DNA of 64,000 bases from Chamaecyparis obtusa (lineage: Eukaryota; Streptophyta; Pinopsida; Cupressales; Cupressaceae). Location: positions 310,001-374,000 of the forward strand of contig BSBK01008425.1 of assembly GCA_027943335.1 (NCBI GenBank), given 5' to 3'. This document shows positions 50,091 to 61,120 of the stretch, one piece after another. A model generated the notes under the pieces. It was not told the DNA's origin. It saw only the letters and a program-made list of their open reading frames with translations, and did not search any database. Both the position numbers and the translations under genes were made by a program. Positions within the stretch are counted from its first letter, which is position 1. Every line of letters begins with the position of its first letter.

Positions 50091-51263
50091 AAAAGATACC
50101 AAACCTTTTAGGCAAAAAAAAAGGCCTATTAATCCCTTGCTACTAAATGCAAGTAGAATTGATAAAGTTAAGGGATGCATGCATTATTGAGCCTATAAGG
50201 CATTCATCTTGGGTTTCCAATTGGTACCAGTTAGAAAGAAGAATGGGGGCATAAGATTATGTGTTGATTTCAGAAACTTGAGTGTTGCCTCATTGAAAGA
50301 TAATTATATGGATTTCCCAACATGGAGGCTATGCTTCATAGAGTGACTGGTTGTGAGTTATTATCCATGATGGACGGTTTCTCAAGGTATAACCAAGTGC
50401 TAGTTAAAGAGTCATAACAATTTAAAAAAATATTTACTACTCCTTGGGGAGCTTATGTGTATGTCCATATGCCTTTTGATTTAAAAAATGCTGGAGCAAC
50501 TTTGCAAAGGGAAATGGATGTGGCTTTCAATGATCTTATCAATGTTCTCATGGTGGTGTATCAAGATGATCTAACTGATTATTCAAAAAAATCTGATGAC
50601 CATTGCAGTCACTTGGAGAAGGTCTTGGTCAAAGCATTAGAGTTTTGCATATCATTGAATCCCAAGAAATGCCAATTCACTATCACTGAAGGAAAGCTAT
50701 TAGGGCATATAGTGTCCAAAGAGGGAGTAAGAATTGATCCTCAGAGAGTTGAAGCAATTCAAAAGGTCCCTGCTCCCAAAAACCTTAAAGGCGTTCAGTC
50801 TTTCCTTGGAAAAATTAATTTTTTTAGAAGATTCATTGCTAACTTTGCAGAAATGGTCAAACCCATAGTCAAGCTTTTGAAAAAAGATGTAAGATTTGAC
50901 TGGAATCAGGAAGCACAAAAGGCCTTTGAGAAAATTAAACAAACAATCCAAGAAGCCCCTATTTTAATATCTCTTGATTATTCCAAACCTTTGTCTTTAT
51001 TTTCTTTTTCATCTTTTCATACTATTGCAGTAGTCTTATTACACATAGATGGGGAAGGATTTGAGCACCCCATTGCATTCTTTAGCAAATCACTACAATC
51101 AGCTGAACTGAATTATGAGCTAATGGAAAAGAAAGCTTATGCATTGGTAAAGGCAGTTAAAGAATTCATACCTTATTTGGTTTGTGCCAAGGTTAATGCA
51201 TATGTTCTTCATGCTGCAGTGAAAGACATTCTGGTCCAGAGTGAGGTTACATGGAAAAGATGA
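50091..51263 (+). pseudogene. Tat-1 reverse transcriptase and RNase H
   Basis: RT begins with KPFRQKKRPINP near 50101 and continues through RKKNGGIRLCVDFRNLS near 50233, both with frame changes. A clean open stretch from 50457 holds MPFDLKNAGATLQREM, the catalytic VYQDDLTDYSK (near 50557), the thumb (FLGKINFFRRFI) and the linked RNase H (SLDYSKPL... to the WKR end at 51260). Together they would copy element RNA into DNA. The first half of RT is broken by shifts; the second half (268 codons) is intact, with the two Asp residues present. Confidence 0.9.
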
Positions 51264-51694
51264 AAGTGGATTAATAGAATCTAGGAGTTTGATTTGGAGC
51301 TTCATATTACCAAATTGATTAGAGGTTTAGGGTTATCAAAGTTGATGACATAAGAAAATATGGACTTGGTCCAGGTAAATAATGTTACCATGGGTGAGAG
51401 AATGATTACAAGCATTGAGATGTAGCCATGGTATACAAATATTGTGCATTTTATAGAAAATGCTAGTTACCCACATGGCCTAAATGACAATGAGAAGAGG
51501 AGTCTTAGACTACAGGCTCAAAAGTATGTGTTGCTACAAGGTGACTTGTATTGGAAAGATAAAGATGGAATATTTCTCTTATGTTGGACAAAGGACAGTC
51601 AGAGAAAGTATTAAAAGAAATGCACTCTAGACTATGTGGAGGGCATTATTTAGCCAAAGCAAAAACACACAAAATTCAGAGGGCTGGTTATTAT
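51264..51694 (+). pseudogene. Tat-1 integrase N-terminal zinc-binding part, cut by Tat-2
   Basis: Linker (WYTNIVHFIENASYPHG; YVLLQGDLYWKDKDGI) then the HHCC-type segment EMHSRLCGGHYLAKAKTHKI and RAGYY, ending abruptly at 51694 where the Tat-2 LTR begins. One stop follows a one-base shift near 51600. The catalytic core would lie beyond Tat-2. Confidence 0.8.
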
Positions 51695-52946
51695 TGTGTG
51701 TGTGAATTTTGTACCTAGCTATAGACACAACACTTTAGTAAAACATTAGAGGCTAGCCAAAAACCAAAATTTGCAATGAAATGGAATCTAAACTAACCAG
51801 GTGATTTATTGCCTTCTAGTAGATGTGAGTATGATACTCTCAGATCAGACTGAGATTAGTGACAATGCAACACCTAAACAAAGGATTTGAATGCAAAATA
51901 TGAAAGACTATGAATGTAGATTAAGCTATATTTTTGTATTTTCTATGCAATGGTATGAAATCTGTATGAATCTAAGCTATATGAATGAAATGGAATGCAG
52001 ATTTAATATAAGAATGCTATGAATGATTATGAAATCTATGATATGAAACTATGCAAAAGCTAATGATCAACTACGAAAGATCTCACAAATTATCTGTCGC
52101 AAGTGCTCAATCCTTCAATCGCTAATTCGCCAGAGTAATTGTGCAAATTTGAGTGTTCATTTTAAAATGAAGAGCTGAGCCTTGATTTTATAGAAATCCA
52201 GGGCTTTGAGGATGCAAAAGAAAAGCCATAAATCACTCTTGATAAACTCAAGTTGATTTTTGAGTTATCAGGAAATTAGAGATAATTTACTCCCAAAAAA
52301 TCATGCAAAAGAAGAGTTTTACTTAAAATAGAGTTTAGATCAAATTTCAACTCATCATCAGATGTTGAGTTTCAATTTAAAATTGATTGTTAATTTCTAG
52401 TTGCCCGCTTTTCTGATTGTGCATGATTTAATTATAAATTAATTTAATAAATAAAGTGATTTATTCTCAACTTAACTGATTTTTGAAATAAAACAATTGA
52501 TTTATGGGTTAATCAATTATTAAATCAAACTTTATTCTAAAACTATATTATTAAACATTGACAATTGACTTTAATTAATTAAATAAGAATTTAATCAATT
52601 AATCATGAGATTTTTGATTTATTGTCAAAATTAAATAATATAATTTAGGAATAAATAGAATTAAATCTAATTAAATAATTAAGTGGCAGTATTAAATCTG
52701 ATTAACTAAATATTCAGAACATTCAATTAATCAAACTTTAGGATAAATAAGATTTATCGCCGAATAATTATTAAATTAAGAATAATTATGATAAATTAGG
52801 AATATTCCCCGGTGCAGAATTTAGGATAATCAATTAAATTCGATAATGTGCAAATGTGTCTTAGGTTAGGAATTTTTTTATTGATTTCCTTCGATTTCAA
52901 GATGTAGGAGGTTAATGAACCTATAGCCCATTTTTGGGGTATTACA
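51695..52946 (-). repeat. 3' LTR of Tat-2
   Basis: About 1252 bp. On the element strand it begins TGTAATACCCC after a polypurine tract and ends ...CACACACA where Tat-1 coding sequence stops. The partner is outside the window, so the exact left end within the tg repeat is uncertain by two to four bases. Confidence 0.75.
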
Positions 52947-52960
52947 TTTTGCCCCTCTTT
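52947..52960 (-). other. Polypurine tract of Tat-2
   Basis: On the element strand aaagaggggcaaaa directly precedes TGTAATACCCC. Confidence 0.85.
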
Positions 52961-54620
52961 GAATTACTGTGCGAAGCGCAGTGGTTCAAAGATAGTATGT
53001 GTATGGTAAGATGTTTGAGATTGATTTGAAAGATTAACCGATTCTGAAATAGAAACTGATTGAAAGATTTAAAGAAAAGAGATACCGACCTAGACCTAGA
53101 ATGACCAGGAATTGAGATGATGCTAGCTATATCAACAATGAACCAGTGATTACGAAAAAGTGCCAAAATGCCAGATTTTGAACCTTATGATTGCAAAGAA
53201 GTGAGTGACTGATTCCAGACCTCAATGTCCTTGTATGAATCATATTGGTATCACATCCTAAACCCATCAGTTATGAAGAACCAAGGAAATAACACTAATG
53301 AACTGATGGTTATGAAAAGCTAATACAGTTTACAAGATAGATTAGGATACCCGATTGATATGGATCAAGATGAATTTGATATGCCCCAAGAGATGATAGA
53401 TTTTCCCCAAGCGACGAGGACTTTAGATGAGTTAGCAACTAGACATGGTTGTTATCTTGATTACTAAGGAAAGATTGATTACAAATTTAGATTTACAAAT
53501 TTTGAATGATGTGTAATACCATGCCCCCTTCGGGATTAAAATTAAAATTTGACAAGAAAAGTCAGTGTTATAGTTTAGAAGCATCTTAATTGATTTGAGA
53601 ATTGGTTATACACGTCCTAGAATGCATTCTACATCGTTTAGAGGTCCTGAAGACCAAGTTTGACTAGGTTTGACCATGAGTTGACCATGGTTGACCAAGT
53701 TGAAATTTTGATAGTTTGATGTAAGATAATTAGTTAAGCTAAATTCTAGATTTCTTTGATTATTGAAGGTCGATTATGCAAGCAGTCAGACATCTTGGGT
53801 CTAAAAAAATTTTAATCATGAATTTGACATAGTAAACAATCTCAGATTTCAATTTTGATCTCGAAAATGGGTTCATAACATTGAAATTAGCCAGGGGTAC
53901 AATTTTTGTGAAAAACGGAGCACTTTTGAAAATTATGTTAAAAGCTATATAAAGGTTGTAAGGGTCATTTTCAATTCATTTTCACAGTTGGCTTTTGAAA
54001 ACTTTGTGGAGCCCTTTAAGCGAGAAAATGGTAGAAATGAAGGTACCTGTGTTGTCTCACCATTTTGAGTGCAGCCGGAGGCATCAAAGACCTTGACAGT
54101 ATGGACATCCGGTAGGTGGACCTTTGTGCCTCTCTGAAAATTTAATTTTTCTTTGTTTATAGCATTTTTAGCATATTTTTCGTACATTTTCAATTTTGAA
54201 TTTTTTCATGCACAGAAACTCGTACAACTATCCTTATGGGCTCATACGACTTTTCAATTCTAGTTAGGTTGTCGTATCATTATCTCCCAAGACTCATATG
54301 AGAGGGACCCAAGAGTCATACGATGTTTCATCGGGTCCCTCATAACTCGTACGAGGAGATATTCAGTGTTGTATCATCATTGTTTGTCATATGGTAACTG
54401 GGGAAAACTCGTACGAGTTTCAATGCCAATCTGCATTGTTGTTTGAAAAATAGTGAGCCCAAAACTCATTTCTGGTCAAATTTTTGAATTTTTTGATCTT
54501 TTAGCCTGATTACCGAGTCTTTGATCTACCTTCTGAAATAGTAAACTATGCAATTCCTATATTTGTAGCCTCTTTTTCAACCAAATTACTAATAGGGTTC
54601 CTTGTTTCTGTGTTGTGTAG
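52961..54620. other. Tat-2 non-coding region upstream of the antisense ORF
   Basis: No supported gene. It holds a cluster of ctcgtacgag-like palindromes (54218-54422). At its right end is a splice-acceptor-like sequence (tactaat then ttgtttctgtgttgtgtag, 54587-54620) that abuts the open frame at 54621. Confidence 0.55.
54218..54422. repeat. Cluster of ctcgtacgag-like palindromes
   Basis: At least seven degenerate copies of actcgtacgag/ctcatacgac in about 200 bp. Two are the full palindrome ctcgtacgag (near 54347 and 54409). They lie about 200 bp upstream of the plant-mobile-domain frame, so they could be protein-binding sites. This is inference. Confidence 0.55.
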
Positions 54621-56516
54621 GTTACATATCCTGATGTTCATGTGCGCATCTCTCATCCTACCACTCAGAGACTCTGTGTTTCCTTGCCTGATCCTATGAG
54701 AGTTCATCTTGCTTCATGTGGATTTGAGTATCTGATTCATTTATCTGAGATTAGGGTAAATCATGGACTATTAACTGCTTTGATAGAGAGATTTCATTCT
54801 GAGACCCAGACTTTCCACTTGCCAACTGGGGAGATCACTGTTACACCAGAGGATGTATACCATATACTGCGCATCCCATTCCATTCAGGTCAGCATCTAG
54901 CATATGTGAGTTCGGGGAACTCTGGTTTACTAGCATTTAGACATCTTTTCAGAGATGATACATAGATGACTGGTTCTATTTCCTGGGAGACCTTGGTACA
55001 ACTCTATGGTCAGACACATAGATTAGAGTGCATCCTTGCTAGGATGATAGGAGGTATTATTATGTCTGACCATTAGCAGAATGATCTATTGATGGGCTGG
55101 GCACTGATGGTAGCACGTCTAATGGTGACTCCTTCTGAGTTAGCCTGGGGTCAATGTTTATTAGCCCACATGTTCTCTAAGATGCACGAGGTAGTGTATC
55201 AGGAGAGAAAGACTTTTTCTGCTGGTGCTTTAGTTCTACAGATTTGGGTGTGGGAGCATATCCCAATTTTGAGACCAGTGTGCCAATCACAGCGAGAGCC
55301 ACAGGAGCCCGTTATTTATATTTATGCTAGATATGTCACACAAGTTTGCATGGGCCATGTAGAGTACTGGAGGTAGTGCCTTGATGACATGACATTTGTA
55401 TGATGGAGGCCTTATGTAGATATTGAACCTTGGCCTACTGCACAAGAGTAGTTTAGTTTCTTTTTCCAAAGCCGTGTGTTGATTGGATGATCATCCTCTA
55501 TACTTGAGTGAATTATTATTACTAGGGTGTGGCGACAGTATGGACGAGTGCAGGATGCACCTCAAGATTATGCCACTTACACTTGGATAGCCCGTGAGCT
55601 TAGACTTGGATGGACCCTAAGGCTTTCTTATGCCTTGTGTTCATAGGAGTATAGTGGTTTTGTTGGCAGAGACTGGGAGTACAGACCACAGGTTGTTGAT
55701 GCTAGAGTGATAGATGGCTTTATATCATGGTTGGAAAATCACTTGATCTATAGGTTCTCTAATCCCATAGAATTGATACCTTCCATGGAGGAGGCTATGG
55801 ATGTTACTAGAGCATCGATGAGACAAGGCCCGAGACTTGCACAGATTTTGATTTTGCACCCCACACCTCTGAGGCCTAGAGCAATGGCTCCTCCCTAAAG
55901 ATTAGTAGGACAGATGAGGCCCCCTCATCCCACTAGTTCTACAACAGATAGGCCTGCAGGTTCACAGAGATGGACTAGGGTAGAGGGTAGTACTTTAGGT
56001 AGTGTTGGTACTATTAAGGACATACTTACAGTTGAGTAGGTTGTAGGTTGTGATTTTGATCCATTACAGGAGGATACCTATTTTAATCTTGGTGTAGAGG
56101 TTAGACACCATAAGGTGCAGAGAGTCGAGACTACAAAGTAGCCTGTTGTAGAAACTAATATGCCGATGGCAGATGTTGATCCTAGTGTACCACTTACTCC
56201 ATAGGAGGTTGTGAGGAGACTTAGAGTATAGGTTAGGGACCTAAAGGTTCACAGTGCTCGCTGGGAGGAGAGGTTTCTTGAGGTAGATAGACAACGTGTT
56301 GAGCTTCATGGTGAGGTTTAGAGATTACAGGAAGAGGTTATTCATCAGACCTCTCGAGCCACATATTATGTTTTTGTGTATTATGCTATTGTTCTGGCTG
56401 CATAGAGAGTTCCTTCGTATTCTCAATATATGTTAGCATTAGAGGGAGCAAGGGCACCCATAGTAGAGGCAGTGCCAGATGCACCACCACCACCTCCACC
56501 AGATGGAGAGGATTAG
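54621..56516 (+). pseudogene. Plant mobile domain (PMD)-like ORF, antisense to Tat-2, 15 stops in one frame
   Basis: One plus-strand frame of 632 codons with no indel. The start resembles the transposase-related plant mobile domain: LIERFHSETQTFHLPTGEIT and VTPEDVYHILRIP (54774-54875), the W-x-x-x-T-x-T-F-x-x-x-x-G-E-x-T type of pattern. A middle part has WALMVARLMVTPSELAWGQC and LVLQIWVWEHIPILRP. The tail is charged and helix-like (WEERFLEVDRQRVELHGEV) and ends in a Pro run before TAG 56514. Internal stops: eleven TAG, three TGA, one TAA, so it cannot be translated whole. It may begin at a spliced exon boundary, as the preceding sequence looks like a 3' splice site. Tat elements are known to carry such antisense ORFs; the role is unknown. 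Confidence 0.7.
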
Positions 56517-58492
56517 GCCGATAGCTGATCTGTCTTCCTATTCTAATATTTTTGATCTTTTTATCTATAGATATATTGTTCTGACTCTGATAGCTCTCAT
56601 GAGCTCATTCTTTTGTACACTGTGCAAGTAGTGCACCCCTGACTATTTCAAGTTTTATGTTATATATATATGAGATCAAGATTTTTGGTTGTGACTTCAT
56701 TTGTACTTGTCATGTTTTGATTTTATGATGATATCATGTGATGTAAATGCTATGAGTAATGTATAATGTATGTATGGATATATGCAATGCAATGATTTCT
56801 TTCATATGTATGGATGTGATGTAAATGTGATTGATTATGGAAAGTGTATGTATGGAAATGTATGTAATGCAATAGATGAAATGAATGAATGATTATGTAA
56901 TGTAAATGCAACGATACACATTATATGTTTTACAGGTATTGATGAAGACAAGTACTCAGTCTTATGTCAAAAAGGATGTTTAATTTAGGATTGTGACTAC
57001 TTGCATTTCTATGAGAAGACCTTTGTATGAGATTCAACTCTTCATTTTTAGTTTAAGTATAGTTTTTAAAATAATTGTTGAATATTTTCAAGCAATTTGT
57101 GAGATCATGCGAAGTGTAAAATGACATGCAAAATGAAATGCAACCTAAGACCTACGACCTAGTCACTGATCATGTGTCGATCATTTGTCATCATTGAGTT
57201 TTTAGGTAATCGGATAAATTAATACAATGCCCACTAGTTATGAAACCATAGACATATGAATATCAATTTTTATGCACAAGAATCAATACAACACCCACTG
57301 GCTAGACAACCATGGACATATGAATATTGATTTTTTTTTCAGAATGTCGGATTTAGATATAAGCACCAAGGCATAAACGCTATGATGACTTGAATATCAT
57401 GTCCATTTTGATATAGAAATTTGTATAAGTATCAAAACATAGACGTCATGATGACCAAAATATGCCTTGCATTCAAACACAACAAGTAGTCAAGAGATCC
57501 TTCTAAATCCAGTGTGAATTACCCATAGTGACCCTTTATCATTCACATCCTTAGGCAAGATCATGTTTCACAGTAGGAGAAAGAACTTACTCAAAAAGAC
57601 AATAGTTAGATCAAACTACCTTGAATTTTCTAGGTATCAATGGTCGAGGTACGCATGGCCATCCAATTCAAGATAGAGGCTCTTACAGACGAACACCATT
57701 TTAATCCAAAATTTTCAAAATTGTTAGATTTTCACATACAAGAAGAAGATAAAGAAAAGATCATGCCCCTAGTCATCACTCTCTAAATCCTATAAAGGAC
57801 ATCATCAAAGATCTTGAAGGGACACAATATGCAAAAATATCAATGCAAATCAGTAAGCATACAAAGAGATAAAAGCATGTAAAAACATAGATTGTTTTCA
57901 GTTTGTGTTTGATTGCGTTGTTGTAGCTACAAAATCCTTTCTGGAGAGGAGACAAACTGACTGACTCAGATGAAGCTTCAAAGGACTCTAACTAGATATG
58001 ACTCATCTAAGATGTACTAGAGGCCATAGGATATGACATTGATTGCCCCCAAGTGTTAAGCATTGATAGGATATAGACACTTGAGCTGATTAGTGTATAG
58101 ACCGACTTATTGAAAACAAGAAAGCGAAAACAAACCAGGAGATATGTACAAACTAAAGCAAGATTGAAAGCTAGGAAAGACCAAGATTGTGTTGATAGAT
58201 GGAGCATTTTGAAACAAGTGGCACCCATTTGCTGGGTTTTCACCATCTTGACAGAGATTCTATTTTTGCTACCAAGGCGCCTGTTTCCAAGTTTTCACCA
58301 AGGCACTTTTTCTTTTTCTTATTTTTTTGTATTTTTCATTTTTCCAAATTTTTTGATATTTTTGGTATGTTTTGATTTTTTTGTGAATCATCAAGGCGCC
58401 TATTGTTAGGTTTTCACCAAGATGTTCATTTTTTCAGGACTTTTTAAGATTTTTAAGATTTTTTTGGGACATTTTATCATACACTGAATGCC
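56517..58492. other. Spacer between antisense ORF and integrase of Tat-2
   Basis: No supported gene. It contains atgtatgg/atgtaaatg low-complexity sequence (56730-56915) and a rough direct repeat (57221-57270 and 57287-57336, sharing gacatatgaatat). Three copies of a ttttcacca-containing motif lie near 58235-58420, two of them preceded by aaggcgcct. Confidence 0.6.
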
Positions 58493-59500
58493 TTAGGCAT
58501 AAAATTTCTTCAGATGGAGAATGTTGATTGGTTCTTGGAGTTGTTCTCCTTCATTCGTTGAGAGTTGATAGGATCTAGAGCTAAAAGTAGTAGTGATAAC
58601 AAAGGGACCCAGCCAGTTGGGTTCAAACTTCCCCTTGTATTCTCTATGTGATTGATTTTTAGGATTCTCTCTCAAGACTAGATCGCCAACCTAAAATTCT
58701 CTGTGTTTGACTTTCTTGTTGTAACCTATAGACATTATTTTTTGATACACTCTGAGATGATCATACGCTACTTGTCTGTGCTCATCTAGTAGTTCAAGTT
58801 CTTGCAACCTAGACACTCTATAGTCATCATCAGTTACTAGACCATGCATTTTGATTCTTAGTGATGAGATTTCAACTTCAATAGGCAGTACCGCTTCAGA
58901 CCCATAAACTAAAGTGAAAGGTGTAGCCCTAGTGGATATTCTAATACTTGTTCTGTAGGCTCAGAGAGATGGATTGATCATGAGATGCTAGTCTCTTCCT
59001 ATTTTATTAATTGTACAGTGTAAGATTTTCAATAGATTCTTGTTAGAAGCCTCTGCTTGTCCATTCCCTTGAGGATAGTAGATAGATGACCAATGTTGTG
59101 TAATCTTGAATTTGGCACATAGATCATCTAAGTCTCTATTCTTGAATTGTCCACCATTATCTATGACTATAGAGTGTGGAATACCATACCAACATATGAT
59201 GTAGTTCAAGATGAACATAGATATTTTCTTTCTGGTTGCTTGTGTCAAAGGGACTGCTTCTACCCATTTTGTGAAATAGTCTATAGCTGTAATAATATGG
59301 GTATGTCCATTAGAAGAATGAGGATGTATGGCTCCTATAAGATCAAATGCCCATTGGTGAAAGGGCCACTGTGTAGTAAAGGGAAATAGGTCTCTCCCTG
59401 GAGCATAAATTAGGTTACCATGTACTTGGCACTTTTGACAGTTCTTAGCAAACTTGATTACATCTTTCTCCATTTCTGGCCAATAGTACCCAGCCCTAAT
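58493..59500 (-). pseudogene. Tat-2 integrase
   Basis: A zinc-binding end near 59500 (RAGYYWPEMEKDVIKFAKNC) is followed by CQKCQ and the catalytic core in an intact 161-codon stretch (58988-59473). The three acidic residues of the DDE triad are visible: FDLIGAI, IDNGGQF and GNGQAEASNK. A C-terminal part (PNWLGPFVITTTFSSRSYQL; PINILHLKKFYA) ends at 58493. Between 58676 and 58987 the frame is interrupted by stops (one follows INKIGRD). Integrase would insert element DNA into chromosomes. Catalytic residues are intact but the full chain is not. Confidence 0.9.
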
Positions 59501-60329
59501 AATTTTTCAAGCTAGTGTTAAACCATTCGAGTGTGACCCACAAATACCATCATGGACTTCCTCTAACACATGTTGAGACTCTTCCTATTCTAAACATATA
59601 AGTAGTGTACCATCTAGACCTCATTTGTACAAATCATGACCAATGATAACATATCAAGAGGCATTGCAGATAAGGTATCTCTTTTTATGGCGGTTAAAGG
59701 TATCGGGAATGATTTGGTCTTTGAGATAAGAGAAAAGGTTTTTGTATTTAGATGAATCATGACCAACAATAGTGCAGATCATGCAGGTTTTGGGGGAATC
59801 ATATCAGGATAAGATAGTGCTTCCACTAGGAGCTCATAGCATAGCTCATGTTCAGGCTACTATAATAAAGTAGATAGCATTGCCACTGCATCGGAAGCCT
59901 TATTCTCCATTCTAGGCATTTGCTCAAATGTGATAGATATGAAGTATTTCTTTAGATCATCTACCATTATCTTGTATGGAATGAGATTTTCATCCTTCGT
60001 TTGGTACACATCATTGACTTGATGGATTACAAGTTGTGAGTTTCCATGAATGTGTAACTCAGTCACTCTCCACTCAATTGCTATTTTCATACCATTTAAA
60101 AGGGCTTCATATTCAACAATATTGTTTGTACAAGAAAATTTGATTCTGAATGCCTTAGGAAAGGAGTATCCCTAAGGAGTGATAAATAATATGCCTACTC
60201 CAGATCCATTTTGTGTATAGGAGCCATCAAAGAATAATTACCATTCTCTAGAAGAAAGATTCATGATAGAGGAATCTAGAAATTCTATTTGCATTGATGT
60301 GTCATCAAACAAAGGTGCATCTACTAGTT
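59501..60329 (-). pseudogene. Tat-2 extra (archaeal-type) RNase H and linker
   Basis: From LVDAPLFDDTSMQIEF at 60329 the frame reads FFDGSYTQNGSGVGILF (Asp), NNIVEYEALLNGMKIAIEW (Glu), HGNSQLVIHQV (Asn where Asp is expected) and ENKASDAVAML (last Asp). So one catalytic position is changed. Stops occur just before FFDG and after the ILFITP segment. It follows RNase H and precedes integrase, the commoner Tat order. The frame agrees with the RT part once element E is removed. Confidence 0.8.
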
Positions 60330-61044
60330 TGATGAAGGGCCACACCACCCATACCAACTCATAACCAAATACATAGCAACATGGAGATAAAAAGAAAACA
60401 AAATGCTTTACAAAGCATACATTAATACTTGAAAATCTTTACAACTTGAGAGATCTTACAACATGAGAGATCTTACATCCTCAAAGCTTACAATCCAAGA
60501 ACTTACAACTTGAGAGCTTCTTCCCCAATACAAGATCCTACAACTTGAGCTTGCAATGTGAGAGCTTGAACTCCAAGAGCTTCAGATTGAGAGCTTCTTC
60601 TCCAATAGGAGATTCTACAACTTGAGAGATTGCTTATGAATGCTCCTTTGCCTTCTTTATATAGGCATTTACCACCTAAGCTATTACAACACAACTAATG
60701 TGGGATAAAAGATAGATACAACTACCTTGATACAAATATTAAATACCCACCCAATTAATATTTAGCACCACCATATGGGCTAATTAGAAAATTACATTGC
60801 CTTTGTGGACCAATAAAAAAATAGAAAGTGTTAACTACCTAGCTACAAATTTCTAAAATGCCACCTACACACCTTGATAAATGAAATGATTTTTGTTTTA
60901 TTTTATTTTATGTTTATTTTCCACCTATGCACCTTAATAAATGAAATAACTTTTTTTTTTTTTTCTTTTTCTTCTTCTCTCTTTTTTTTTCTTCTCTTTT
61001 TTTTTCATTTTTGTCACTTCCTCTCTCCTCCATTTTTTTTATCA
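60330..61044 (-). repeat. 3' LTR of element E
   Basis: 715 bp, matching 61942-62654. It contains many acaacttgagag-like repeats (60430-60630) and a T/C-rich run (60948-61020). TATA box (element strand cctatataaag) at 60655-60666. Confidence 0.88.
60655..60666 (-). promoter_or_regulatory. TATA box in the 3' LTR of element E
   Basis: cctatataaag on the element strand, within the LTR and upstream of the CTCAAGTTGT-type repeats. The partner is at 62267-62278. Confidence 0.5.
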
Positions 61045-61120
61045 TGCCCCCTTTTATTTTGTGATGCAAGATGCTCTTGTATCAGACACCCAAGGTAGGA
61101 GACATTTTGTGGATATGGAT

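Larger units (their letters stand above)
1246..51694 (+). mobile_element. Tat-1: Ty3/gypsy Tat-type element, split by Copia-G and truncated by Tat-2
   Basis: Parts in order: LTR (to 3568), primer site (3573-3590), gag (4027-6780), the 41.8-kb Copia-G insertion, then protease, extra RNase H, RT, RNase H and the integrase zinc-binding region (48562-51694), where Tat-2 begins. If Copia-G and one copy of its tgaga target duplication are removed, the gag-protease frame runs on without a shift and meets only one TGA at the junction. That confirms both halves belong to one element. The rest of integrase and the 3' LTR must lie to the right of Tat-2, outside the window. Confidence 0.85.

Noticed and set aside
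52961..54200. Minus-strand ORFs at 52942-53166 and 53945-54193 as Tat-2 genes
   Set aside because: Short, no motifs, and they lie in the AT-rich 3' region after integrase.
56730..56915. Possible small-RNA or satellite locus in atgtatgg-rich sequence
   Set aside because: Irregular low complexity without a fixed period.
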